Source of the DNA: JADKHR01 sp041917295 | GTDB taxonomy: Bacteria > Elusimicrobiota > Elusimicrobia > FEN-1173 | NCBI GenBank assembly: GCA_041917295.1 | Contig: JAYRXX010000022.1 | Location: 8,851-72,850 of the forward strand | Direction of reading: 5' to 3' | DNA length: 64,000 nucleotides | Part shown: one piece after another, positions 49,836 through 58,317 of the stretch | How the letters are laid out: each line of letters opens with the position of its first letter | Numbering within the stretch: the stretch's first letter is position 1 | Notes under the pieces: generated by a model | What the model was told of the DNA's origin: nothing | Seen by the model: the letters and a program-made list of their open reading frames with translations, nothing else | Databases searched by the model: none | Program-made: the position numbers and the translations under genes

Positions 49836-52133
49836 ATGACGATCCGTGAGATGAAACGAGCGATGGTTCTGTTTTTGGTCACGGCCGGGGTGTTCCTGTA
49901 TCCGGTGATCACGGGGGACACTCTGTTCGTCGGGGACATGACCTATTCGTTTCAACCCTGGTTGACGTACGCGGCGCAAGAAATCCAGTCGGGGCGGTTC
50001 CCGCTGTGGAACCCGTATTCCGCCTGCGGGGAACCGTTTATCAGCAACCCGCAGGTGATGATATTTAATCCAGCGGCGATCGTGTATTGGCTGTGCCCGT
50101 TCACCACGGGCAACGGGGTGTATTTGGTGATCAGCCAAAGCCTGCTGTTTATGTTCACCTATTTATTGGCCCGGCGCTGGATCGGCCGCACCGCAACGGC
50201 GGGCTCGACGGCGCACGGACCGGCCAGCCTGGCGGCGCTGGGGTTAGCGTGGGGCGGTTTCGCGGTGAGCCATTGGGAATTCCCGTCGGCGATCGGAACG
50301 ATGTGGAGCTTGCCGCTCTTTTTTCTGCTCGGCCTGGGGGAAAGCTGGAAAGCCTTGGCGGTCGGCTGGGCGCTCACATTTTTTTCGGGATACACCCAAT
50401 TCAGTTATTACGCGGCGGTCCTGGCGTTCGCGGGCGCGGCCCACGCGGCCTTTTCGCGCCGACGCAGCGGGCGAGAACGAACGTGGATTTTTCTTTGTTT
50501 AACCGCCGCCACACTCGCGGGAATTTTTCTGGCCCTGCCGCAAATCGCGGTGTCATGGGAAAACGCGCGCCAATCCTTTCGCACCACGATCGCCGAAACG
50601 GACGCCGGCAAGCACCTGTTAACCCCGATCTACCTGCTGAAATTGTGGATTCCCCGTCTCACCAACACCGTGGCCCTGGCTTTTCAAGAAAGGACGCCGT
50701 TCGGGCCGGAGTTCTGGTCGATCCAGCGAAACTGGCTCGCGACATTTTTCATGGGAACCCCGCTGTGCATCCTGGGCCTCAGCGGCCTCGTGCGGACCCC
50801 GCGAGGGAAAACGGTTGTGTTGGCGGGCCTGATGGCCGTGGGATCGGCATGGGCGTTCGGCATTGAACCGTTTTTTGGATGGAGCCGATCGGCTGTGCCG
50901 GGCCTTCGATACCTCACGCATTTTGCCAACGCGTCCATACTTCTTTGGCTGAGTTTGGCCCTCTCATCGACGAACATGGCGCATCCCGGCCCCGGGCGAA
51001 ATGCCTGGACGGCGCTGACCGCCGGGGCCCTGCTGGCGCCCGCCGTGGCTCTGGCCCTGTCGCCCGACCTGCGCGAATGGACGCTCCACCGCCTTCTGGG
51101 CCTCACGTCTCTATCGGAAAACCAACACCGGTGGGTCATGCAAGCGGGGGGCACCGCGGCCACGGCCATTCTGATTTTCGCGGGGACATGGCTCGTTTTC
51201 CGTCATAAGAGGTGGGCGGCTCTCTGGGCCCTGACCCTGGCGGAGCTGGGCCTGTTCGGACGAAGTTTGCAACCGTGGACCCCGTCGTCGATCTACCACG
51301 ATCGGCCCTCCCTCACCCGATCGTTGGCTGAATCCGCCAACCGGTTTTCCATAGCCCCCGCCACGATGAAAGGTGAAAAAGTTTTAGACGGAACAAATTT
51401 AACCCAAGGATACGCCAGCGCCCGGGAAGTAATGTATCCCAACGTGCCGTTGCCGTATCGTGTCCATCAAACGTGGTCGTATGAGGTGTTTGGGATTAAA
51501 GAATTCGTGGAATACCGCCGGCGGGTTCCCGACCTTCCGGGCGACTCGGCGATGCTGGACTTTCTGGGAGGAAACCCGACCATGTCGACGACAAACCTGC
51601 CCGCCCCGTCGAAGTTTGTGGGCCAACGTCCGAACGCGCTCTTGTATACCCGCCCCACGGCCCTGCCCCGGACAACGGCGGTGAAACAAGCCGTCTTAAT
51701 GACCAACCCGGAAGAACGGTTAACCTATTTGGCCGGGCCCTGGGATCCCCGACAAGAAGTGGTGATCGAATCCCCCCCGCCCATCGTCCAGCGCGACGCC
51801 GAAACGCCCCCCCCCGCGGGAGCCCCGCTTGTCACGGGTTGGTCGGACGGCCCCGGCCATGCCCGGGCCCAGGGGGAAGGAAAAGGCTGGCTGGTCCGAA
51901 GCGAAACGTTTTATCCGGGCTGGTCGTGCTGGGTCAACGGACGGCGCGTGCCCATCGAACGGGCGAACCACGCCTTCCAAGCGGTGCCTGTGCCCGACGG
52001 AAAATGGGAAACCCACTGGCGATACCGGTCAACCGCCTTCGAAGGGGGGCTATTGATTTCGGTTGTAACGGGCTTAGGGGGCCTGAGCTGGATCGTTCGC
52101 CGATCTACAGCGCGCCTTCCAACGAATGGCTGA
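49836..52133 (+). CDS. YfhO-type multi-span membrane protein
   Basis: A 765-residue membrane protein with about 11-13 predicted helices in the first 480 residues and a soluble C-terminal domain ending YPGWSCWVNGRRVPIERANH, as in YfhO proteins. YfhO of Gram-positives glycosylates lipoteichoic acid; other members are probably GT-C-like transferases using lipid-linked sugars. The early motif GDMTYSFQPWLTYAAQEI fits a GT-C catalytic loop with Asp. ATG 49836 is preferred; upstream ATGs at 49818 and 49773 are possible. The 3' end overlaps the convergent DUF1015 gene by 29 bases. Confidence 0.78.
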   Translation: MTIREMKRAMVLFLVTAGVFLYPVITGDTLFVGDMTYSFQPWLTYAAQEIQSGRFPLWNPYSACGEPFISNPQVMIFNPAAIVYWLCPFTTGNGVYLVISQSLLFMFTYLLARRWIGRTATAGSTAHGPASLAALGLAWGGFAVSHWEFPSAIGTMWSLPLFFLLGLGESWKALAVGWALTFFSGYTQFSYYAAVLAFAGAAHAAFSRRRSGRERTWIFLCLTAATLAGIFLALPQIAVSWENARQSFRTTIAETDAGKHLLTPIYLLKLWIPRLTNTVALAFQERTPFGPEFWSIQRNWLATFFMGTPLCILGLSGLVRTPRGKTVVLAGLMAVGSAWAFGIEPFFGWSRSAVPGLRYLTHFANASILLWLSLALSSTNMAHPGPGRNAWTALTAGALLAPAVALALSPDLREWTLHRLLGLTSLSENQHRWVMQAGGTAATAILIFAGTWLVFRHKRWAALWALTLAELGLFGRSLQPWTPSSIYHDRPSLTRSLAESANRFSIAPATMKGEKVLDGTNLTQGYASAREVMYPNVPLPYRVHQTWSYEVFGIKEFVEYRRRVPDLPGDSAMLDFLGGNPTMSTTNLPAPSKFVGQRPNALLYTRPTALPRTTAVKQAVLMTNPEERLTYLAGPWDPRQEVVIESPPPIVQRDAETPPPAGAPLVTGWSDGPGHARAQGEGKGWLVRSETFYPGWSCWVNGRRVPIERANHAFQAVPVPDGKWETHWRYRSTAFEGGLLISVVTGLGGLSWIVRRSTARLPTNG

Positions 52134-53334
52134 CAATGCCCGACGGAATTTTCGGATAGAAATACGTGCTTTTGGGCGGCATCACAAAGCCCGCGGTGGC
52201 CACGTCCACCACTTCCTTGACGGTGTTGGGCGCTAAGAAGAAGGCCCACCCTTTGGTGTCGCGCGCGCGCTGAACAGCCTCTTTGGGATTTCGGGTAAAG
52301 AAGAAATCTTCTTTTCCCAACCCATCCAACGGCCCCGCGTGCAACCGCGCCACCGCCAACCGTTCGTGGGGCGTGCCCCGCAACGGGGGGGGCGTTTTGG
52401 CGAAGGCGTACCGATAAAATGCGCCCTTATAAAAAACCCCCGCCTCCAACGCACCTGGTTTTTTTCCGTCGATCAAATCGGTAAACGCACCCAACCCGGA
52501 AACCCGCGTGAGCGTCCCCCACTTTTCCAACTGCACGAACCGGCGTTTTTCCCACGGCACGGCGCGATGGGTGGGCAACACTTCCAAACCGGGATCGTCG
52601 GAAGACGAGAAATAAGCCAACACCCGGTCTGACGCCGGAGGGCCGTGGGGCCTGTTTTTGCGGGCCCATTGGCTGTAAGCGAGGGCCGTTTCGTAGCGAT
52701 GGTGCCCGTCGGCGATGGCGCAGGGCGACCCCGCCATGAGTGTTTGAAGGGTTTTTGCGTCGGCATCGGCCTCCCAGGCCCACAAGGTGTGCGTCACGCC
52801 CGCGGCGTCTTTAAAGCGAACCCAGGGGTCCCCGGCGGCCCGACGGCGCACCAAGCGGTCAAGGCGCCCCGACGGGTCCTGAACGAGCAGTTGAATGGGG
52901 CTGGTTTGGGCGCGCAGGGCTTTAAACAAATGGAGCCGGTCGACCTTGGCGGTGGGCAACGTTTTCTCGTGGGGAAAAACCCCGCGGCCCCAGGGAACAA
53001 CTTTCAGCGCCGCAAAAAACCCCCGCCGCGCCAACGGCCGCCCGTCCACGGGGGAACGAAACGCCGCTTCATACACGTAAAAGGCCGGCGTGCCGGAACG
53101 CTTTAAGACGCCCTGATCAAGCCAATCGGCCCATTGGCGGGCGGCGTGACGGTAACGGGTGGCGGGGTCGCCCGCGGGCAGTTCGACGCGGACAAAGTTG
53201 AGGGGGTCTTGTTTAATCAAGGCCTCGCGCCCCGACGGCGAAATCACGTCGTAAGGCGGGCAAACCAAACGATTCATTTTTTTGCGCAGAGCGTCGGAGT
53301 AAACAAAAGCGCGAAACGGTTTAATGTCGGGCAT
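52105..53334 (-). CDS. DUF1015 family protein
   Basis: A 409-residue member of DUF1015, recognised by PDIKPFRAFVYSD, NRLVCPPYDVIS and CAIADGHHRYETALAYSQWA (about 215-235), plus VLPTHRAVPWE. Members are widespread and often annotated as SerK-like kinases; at least one archaeal relative phosphorylates serine. The function here is unproved. The ATG at 53334 has AAAGGATG upstream. It lies 22 bases behind the ornithine-cyclodeaminase-like gene and may end the heme operon transcript. Confidence 0.85.
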   Translation of the reverse strand: MPDIKPFRAFVYSDALRKKMNRLVCPPYDVISPSGREALIKQDPLNFVRVELPAGDPATRYRHAARQWADWLDQGVLKRSGTPAFYVYEAAFRSPVDGRPLARRGFFAALKVVPWGRGVFPHEKTLPTAKVDRLHLFKALRAQTSPIQLLVQDPSGRLDRLVRRRAAGDPWVRFKDAAGVTHTLWAWEADADAKTLQTLMAGSPCAIADGHHRYETALAYSQWARKNRPHGPPASDRVLAYFSSSDDPGLEVLPTHRAVPWEKRRFVQLEKWGTLTRVSGLGAFTDLIDGKKPGALEAGVFYKGAFYRYAFAKTPPPLRGTPHERLAVARLHAGPLDGLGKEDFFFTRNPKEAVQRARDTKGWAFFLAPNTVKEVVDVATAGFVMPPKSTYFYPKIPSGIVSHSLEGAL

Positions 53335-53356
53335 GATCAATCATCCTTTTAGTCGA

Positions 53357-54349
53357 TTACAATTCCAGCGCCAGGCCGCGTTTCAATTGAACGGCGCGTT
53401 GATAAATACACCCGGCAACCGCCACGTCTTGAATGGCCAGACCGGTTGAATCGAACACGGTGATGTCGCGATCCGAAAGCCGTCCGGGCTTTTTGCCGAT
53501 CACCACTTCGCCGAGGGACGCGGCGATGTTGCGCGCGCCCAACAGGCCCTGATCGATCCCGACATTGATTTCGCCCGAATGCATGGCCTGCTCTGGGCTA
53601 TCAACGACAAGGCGGGCGCGTTTTAATAAAGCGATTTCGAGTTCTTGTTTTCCGGGCGCATCGGCGCCGATGGCGTTGATGTGGGTGCCCTCGCGAACCC
53701 AGTCGGATCGCACGGCGATTTCGCGGCCGGGCGTGGTGGTGACCAAAATATCCACATCGCACGCCTCTTGAACCGAAACGGCCCGCAAAGCCGGTCCCCC
53801 GGGCCGACCCTGGGCGGCGCAAAAAGCCTGGGCTTCCGCCTCAGACTTGGCGGCGACACGCACCTCTTGAATGGGGAACAACGAACACAGGGCCCGCAAC
53901 TGGGTGACCGCCTGGCGACCGGCCCCGACCAAACCCAAAACGGTGGAATTTTTCCTGGCCAAGAATTTGGCGGCCACGCCGCCCCCGGCGCCGGTCCGAA
54001 TATCCGTCAAACGACCCGCCGCCATGACGGCGATGGGCATGCCTGTTTCGGGGTCGTTGAGAACATAAATGGCCGCAACGGTGGGCAACCCGCGGGCGGG
54101 GTTGCCGGGGTGGGAGTTGACCACTTTCACTCCCGCAAACGGCCGTTTTCCCGCGCACGACAGCTGTGGAATATAGGCGGGCATAGCCCGCAAATCGCCG
54201 CCGTATTCTTTGAACTCCAAATACAACTTGGGCGGCATTTGGGCCTGGCCGCGCGCCAAGTGGGCAAAGGCCTCTTCCACGAGGGGCAACGCCGCCTCGA
54301 CGGTAATAAGGTCTTCGACCTCTTTTTCCGCCAACCAAAGGATGTTCAT
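53357..54349 (-). CDS. Ornithine cyclodeaminase/mu-crystallin family NAD(P)-dependent enzyme
   Basis: A 330-residue enzyme with the family motifs GVKVVNSHPGNPARGLPTVA, AVMAAGRLTDIRTGAGGGVA and the dinucleotide-binding VLGLVGAGRQAVTQLRALCS (about 130-149). Relatives are ornithine cyclodeaminase, alanine dehydrogenase (archaeal), ketimine reductases and SbnB-like enzymes, so the substrate cannot be stated. It overlaps the hemL stop by one base. Confidence 0.85.
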   Translation of the reverse strand: MNILWLAEKEVEDLITVEAALPLVEEAFAHLARGQAQMPPKLYLEFKEYGGDLRAMPAYIPQLSCAGKRPFAGVKVVNSHPGNPARGLPTVAAIYVLNDPETGMPIAVMAAGRLTDIRTGAGGGVAAKFLARKNSTVLGLVGAGRQAVTQLRALCSLFPIQEVRVAAKSEAEAQAFCAAQGRPGGPALRAVSVQEACDVDILVTTTPGREIAVRSDWVREGTHINAIGADAPGKQELEIALLKRARLVVDSPEQAMHSGEINVGIDQGLLGARNIAASLGEVVIGKKPGRLSDRDITVFDSTGLAIQDVAVAGCIYQRAVQLKRGLALEL

Positions 54350-55626
54350 TAAAGGTCCCGAAAAACGCGATCCACGGCCGCGATGGTTTTGTCGATGTCG
54401 CGGTCCGAATGGGCCGCCGACATAAACGCCGCCTCAAACTGGGCTGGAGGGAAATAAACACCCCGCTCCAGGAGCCCATGGAAAAACCGACCGTACAGTT
54501 TGGCGTCGGATTTTTCGGCGCTGGCCAAATCGGTCACGGGCCCTTTGGCAAAGAACACGGTGAACATGGACCCAACGGCGTTCACGGTAATCTCGCGTCC
54601 GTAACGACGTGCCCGATCGCGCACCCCGCGCACCAACGCATCGGTCCGATCGCGCAACGCGGTGTAAGGGGGTCGCCGACGCAACGCCGCCAAGGTCGCG
54701 GCGCCGGCGGCCATGGCCACGGGGTTTCCGGACAGGGTGCCGGCCTGGTAAACGGGCCCCAGGGGGGCGAGTTTTTGCATGATGTTTTTGCGCCCGCCGA
54801 AGGCGCCCACGGGAAACCCGCCGCCGATGATTTTGCCGAAACAGGTGATGTCAGCTTGTAATCTCAAAAGCTCTTGGGCGCCGCCGGGGGCCAACCGAAA
54901 CCCGGTCATGACTTCATCGACGATCAACAACGCGCCGTGCCGACGGGGCACCGATCGAAGGGCGGCCAAAAAGGGCCCCGACGGGGCCACCACGCCCATA
55001 TTTCCCGCCACGGGCTCAACGATGACGGCGGCGATGCGCGGGCCCCATTGAGCGAAAGCGGCTTTCAGCGCGGCCGGATCGTTGTAGGGAAGAACCACGG
55101 TGAGACGGGCCAGTTCGGGTGGAACGCCGGCGGACGTGGGGTGGCCCAAGGTGAGGGCACCGCTTCCGGCGGCCACAAGAAGGCTGTCGCCGTGCCCGTG
55201 GTAACACCCGGCAAATTTGACGATCATCGATCGGCCGTTGTACCCCCGCGCCAAGCGAAGGGCGGACAAACAGGCCTCCGTGCCAGAACTAGTGAACCGG
55301 ATCTGTTCCACCCGCGGATACACGGCTTGAACCCGCTGGGCCAATTCCAACTCCAACGGAGAGGGCGCGCCGAACGACGACCCTTTCTGCAACGTCCGCC
55401 GCGCGGCGTCAACGACAACCGACGGGGCATGGCCTAAAATAAGAGGCCCCCACGATCCCACGTAGTCGATGTATTTTCGCCCGTCCACATCGACCAGGGT
55501 GGACCCCCGCCCGCTTTTAAAAAAGACGGGCGTTCCGCCCACGGCGCGAAAGGCGCGAACGGGCGAATTAACCCCGCCCACAAAAATTCCTTGCGCCCGG
55601 CGAAAAAGCTGTTCGGATCGTGTCAC
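54349..55626 (-). CDS. hemL: Glutamate-1-semialdehyde 2,1-aminomutase HemL
   Basis: HemL makes 5-aminolevulinate from glutamate-1-semialdehyde with PLP. The 425-residue protein has GGVNSPVRAFRAVGGTPVFF near the start, the Asp loop LLIVDEVMTGFRLAPGGAQE and the PLP-lysine in CFGKIIGGGFPVGAFGG (about 263-279). It acts directly after HemA. The start is GTG overlapping the preceding stop (GTGA). Confidence 0.96.
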   Translation of the reverse strand: MTRSEQLFRRAQGIFVGGVNSPVRAFRAVGGTPVFFKSGRGSTLVDVDGRKYIDYVGSWGPLILGHAPSVVVDAARRTLQKGSSFGAPSPLELELAQRVQAVYPRVEQIRFTSSGTEACLSALRLARGYNGRSMIVKFAGCYHGHGDSLLVAAGSGALTLGHPTSAGVPPELARLTVVLPYNDPAALKAAFAQWGPRIAAVIVEPVAGNMGVVAPSGPFLAALRSVPRRHGALLIVDEVMTGFRLAPGGAQELLRLQADITCFGKIIGGGFPVGAFGGRKNIMQKLAPLGPVYQAGTLSGNPVAMAAGAATLAALRRRPPYTALRDRTDALVRGVRDRARRYGREITVNAVGSMFTVFFAKGPVTDLASAEKSDAKLYGRFFHGLLERGVYFPPAQFEAAFMSAAHSDRDIDKTIAAVDRVFRDL

Positions 55627-56480
55627 TCTGGCCTTCCTCCTTCCGATGGCAGGGCGGGGACAAACACGGTTGTCTCCTCCGGCAACGCGGCGTGCCTCAG
55701 CAAAAACCCGCCCGGCGGCAACAGCACCACTTTATCAAAACCCGAGAGAAATTTGTCCAGGGGATCGAACTCAAAAAAGCGGGTCCGGGGCGTGCCGTAA
55801 TGCATGGGCACCACCACGCGGGGCGCCAGAGCGCGGGCGATCGCGGCGGCTTGAATACTGTCGATTGTGGTTCGTCCGCCCACCGGAATAAACAACACGT
55901 CCACCCCGGCCAACGCGGCGATTTGGTCGGGCCGCAGGGCCGCCTGGCCGATGTCGCCCAGATGGGCGAACCGAAGGCCGCCCATGTTCCACACAAACAG
56001 GAGGGTCGCCCCGTGGCGACGGCCGCCTTCGTTGTCGTGGTCGGCCGACACGCCCGTCACTTCGACCCCGGCGGCGGTGGTAATCCCGGCGGCCCGAACA
56101 ACGGCGAACGGATAGGAAGGCGCGTGAGCCGCTTGGGCCCCAGCGGCGCCCGGCCGATCGGCACCGGGTTCAGCGCGCGCGGCTCCGGCGGAAGGGGCAA
56201 CGGGTTTAGGAAGGGCGTTGTGATCAAAATGGTCGTGGGTGATCAAGACCGCGTCGGGTTTCAAGCGGGGCGTGTCGAACCCCACGGTGGTGTCGAACGG
56301 ATCGATCAGAAGGACGCGCCCCGCGCTGTCCTGAAACGAAAAACACGAATGGCCCCACCACCGGACGGTGACGCCCAAGTCGGGATCACCCGGAGGGCGA
56401 ACCCCGGACCGAAACGCGCACCCGACCAACACCGAAAGAACGATCGAGATCGCGGCCGCCGCGAAGGCGCGACGTTTCAT
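55623..56480 (-). CDS. Metallo-beta-lactamase-fold lipoprotein (UlaG-like hydrolase)
   Basis: A 285-residue MBL-fold protein with an N-terminal signal and lipobox LVGC (about Cys21). The metal ligands are visible: HSCF, THDHFDHN (HxHxDH), DHDNE, HLGDIG and HYG. UlaG-like relatives hydrolyse lactones or phosphodiesters, but a lipid-anchored form would act in the periplasm or outer membrane. A low-complexity insert rich in Ala and Gly lies near residues 90-115. It sits between hemB and hemL; a role in tetrapyrrole work is not known. Confidence 0.8.
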   Translation of the reverse strand: MKRRAFAAAAISIVLSVLVGCAFRSGVRPPGDPDLGVTVRWWGHSCFSFQDSAGRVLLIDPFDTTVGFDTPRLKPDAVLITHDHFDHNALPKPVAPSAGAARAEPGADRPGAAGAQAAHAPSYPFAVVRAAGITTAAGVEVTGVSADHDNEGGRRHGATLLFVWNMGGLRFAHLGDIGQAALRPDQIAALAGVDVLFIPVGGRTTIDSIQAAAIARALAPRVVVPMHYGTPRTRFFEFDPLDKFLSGFDKVVLLPPGGFLLRHAALPEETTVFVPALPSEGGRPE

Positions 56481-57454
56481 CGGTCCCGAAATCGCCGAGT
56501 CCACTCCAGGGCGTGATACGAAATAATAAGGTCGGCTCCGGCCCGTTTAATGGAAAGCAAAATTTCGTCGACCAACCGCGGCTCGTCGATCCACCCTTTG
56601 GCGGCGCCCGCTTTAACGAGGGCGTATTCGCCCGACACGTTGTAGGCCACCACGGGGGCGGGAAACCGGTCTTTGATCTGGCGGATGACGTCCAAATAGG
56701 CGAGAGCGGGTTTGACCATAACCAAATCGGCGCCTTCACGGATATCCAGGGCCACTTCACGGAGAGCTTCCCGGGCGTTGGCGGGATCCATCTGGTGGGT
56801 ACGCCGGTCGCCGAACGACGGAGCCGACTGGGCCGCGTCGCGAAACGGGCCGTAGAAAGCGGACGCGTATTTCGCGGCGTACGCCAAAATGGCGGTGTGG
56901 GTAAAACCGGCCTTGTCCAAAGCCCGGCGGACAGCGCGCACAGCGCCGTCCATCATGCCGGAGGGAGCCACCCAATCGGCGCCGGCCTGGGCCTGAACAA
57001 CGGCGATGCGTCCCAACCGTTCCAGGGTGGCGTCGTTGTCGACGGCCTTATTTTTGAGGATTCCACAGTGGCCATGATCGGTGTATTCACACAAACACAG
57101 GTCGGTGATCACCAGCAGGTTGGGGCAAGCGCGTTTGATGGCGCGCACGGCCCGCTGAACAACGCCGTCCGGATCGGACGCGTCGGACCCCACGGGATCT
57201 TTTTTGTCCGGAAGACCGAATAAAATGACCGCTTTCAACCCCAGCCGTTGCACCGCCCGCGCTTCCAGAACCGCCTGGTCCACGGACAGCTGAAACACGC
57301 CGGGCATGCTGGCCACGGGCCGACGGATTTTTCGACCGGTCCGCACAAACAGGGGCTGAATCAAAGCGCGGGGCGTCAACGCGGTTTCCTGGATCATGGA
57401 CCGAACCGCCGCTGACGCGCGCAACCGCCGAAGCCGAGTGCGAGGGAATGACAT
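56477..57454 (-). CDS. hemB: Delta-aminolevulinic acid dehydratase HemB
   Basis: HemB joins two 5-aminolevulinate to porphobilinogen. The 325-residue protein has the zinc-binding Cys set DLCLCEYTDHGHCG (about 117-130), the Schiff-base lysines in AAKYASAFYGPF and LVMVKPALAYLD, and the VAYNVSGEYALVK region. The three-Cys site means a zinc enzyme, not the Mg/Asp-rich form. It overlaps the MBL gene by ATGA. Confidence 0.97.
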   Translation of the reverse strand: MSFPRTRLRRLRASAAVRSMIQETALTPRALIQPLFVRTGRKIRRPVASMPGVFQLSVDQAVLEARAVQRLGLKAVILFGLPDKKDPVGSDASDPDGVVQRAVRAIKRACPNLLVITDLCLCEYTDHGHCGILKNKAVDNDATLERLGRIAVVQAQAGADWVAPSGMMDGAVRAVRRALDKAGFTHTAILAYAAKYASAFYGPFRDAAQSAPSFGDRRTHQMDPANAREALREVALDIREGADLVMVKPALAYLDVIRQIKDRFPAPVVAYNVSGEYALVKAGAAKGWIDEPRLVDEILLSIKRAGADLIISYHALEWTRRFRDR

Positions 57455-57458
57455 GAGA

Positions 57459-58265
57459 CTATTTTACTTTATCGGAATCCGACAATAGGCGAAGCATCGC
57501 CCCATGGACCCGCCCGTTCGACGCCAAGGTTTGGGAGGTGTCGGCCAACGCGTAAGGCTGTCCGCTAAAATTCGTCACCCGCCCGCCGGCCTCTTCCACG
57601 AGCAAACGGCCCGCGGCGGCGTCCCAAGGTTTCAGATTAAATTCCCAGTACCCGTCGAACCGACCCGCGGCCACATAGGCCATGTCCAAGGCGGCCGCGC
57701 CCAACCGGCGAAGACCTTGGGTTTGCTTCATAAACTTCTCGACAAAAGACAAATAGAAAGCGGCCTTCTCGGTCCGGTCGTAGGGGAACCCCGTGACGAG
57801 CAAGGCGTTGATGAGCTTGTCGGTTTTGGACACGCGAATTTTTTTCCCGTTCAACGTGGCGCCTTTCCCCCGCACGGCGATGAATTCCTCGTTGCGAAAC
57901 GGATCGTACACCCCGCCCATCCGGACGCGGCCATCGATTTCAAGCCCGATGGACACACAGCTGATGGGCATCCGATGGGAAAAATTCACCGTTCCGTCCA
58001 ACGGGTCCACCACCCACCGGTAGCGGGAAGACGAGGCGTGGGCCCCGGACTCTTCCATCAAAAACCCGTGGTCGGGAAACGTTCCGCGCAACACGCCGAG
58101 AATTTTTTTCTCCGCCGCGCGGTCCACATCGGTCACGATATCCACAAGCCCCTTGTGGTCGATGCGAAGGGTCCGTTGGGCGCCCCGGCGATGGATGGCG
58201 CCGGCTTCGGCCAACGCCCGGCGAAGCGCCCGCAACAACGAATTGTTACTTGGATCCGTTTTCAT
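57459..58265 (-). CDS. Inositol monophosphatase family protein (SuhB-like)
   Basis: A 268-residue enzyme with the metal motifs MEESG, VDPLDGTVNFSHRMPISCVS and the second site WDAAAGRLLVEEAGG. The fold hydrolyses inositol phosphates or related monophosphates and, in some bacteria, has RNA-related roles (SuhB). It sits between the cobA-hemD fusion and hemB, with GAGG before the ATG. A link to heme synthesis is only positional. Confidence 0.92.
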   Translation of the reverse strand: MKTDPSNNSLLRALRRALAEAGAIHRRGAQRTLRIDHKGLVDIVTDVDRAAEKKILGVLRGTFPDHGFLMEESGAHASSSRYRWVVDPLDGTVNFSHRMPISCVSIGLEIDGRVRMGGVYDPFRNEEFIAVRGKGATLNGKKIRVSKTDKLINALLVTGFPYDRTEKAAFYLSFVEKFMKQTQGLRRLGAAALDMAYVAAGRFDGYWEFNLKPWDAAAGRLLVEEAGGRVTNFSGQPYALADTSQTLASNGRVHGAMLRLLSDSDKVK

Positions 58266-58317
58266 AGGAAGACCTCAACCATAATTCAAAGATGATGCTC
58301 CGCCAACATAATGTTCG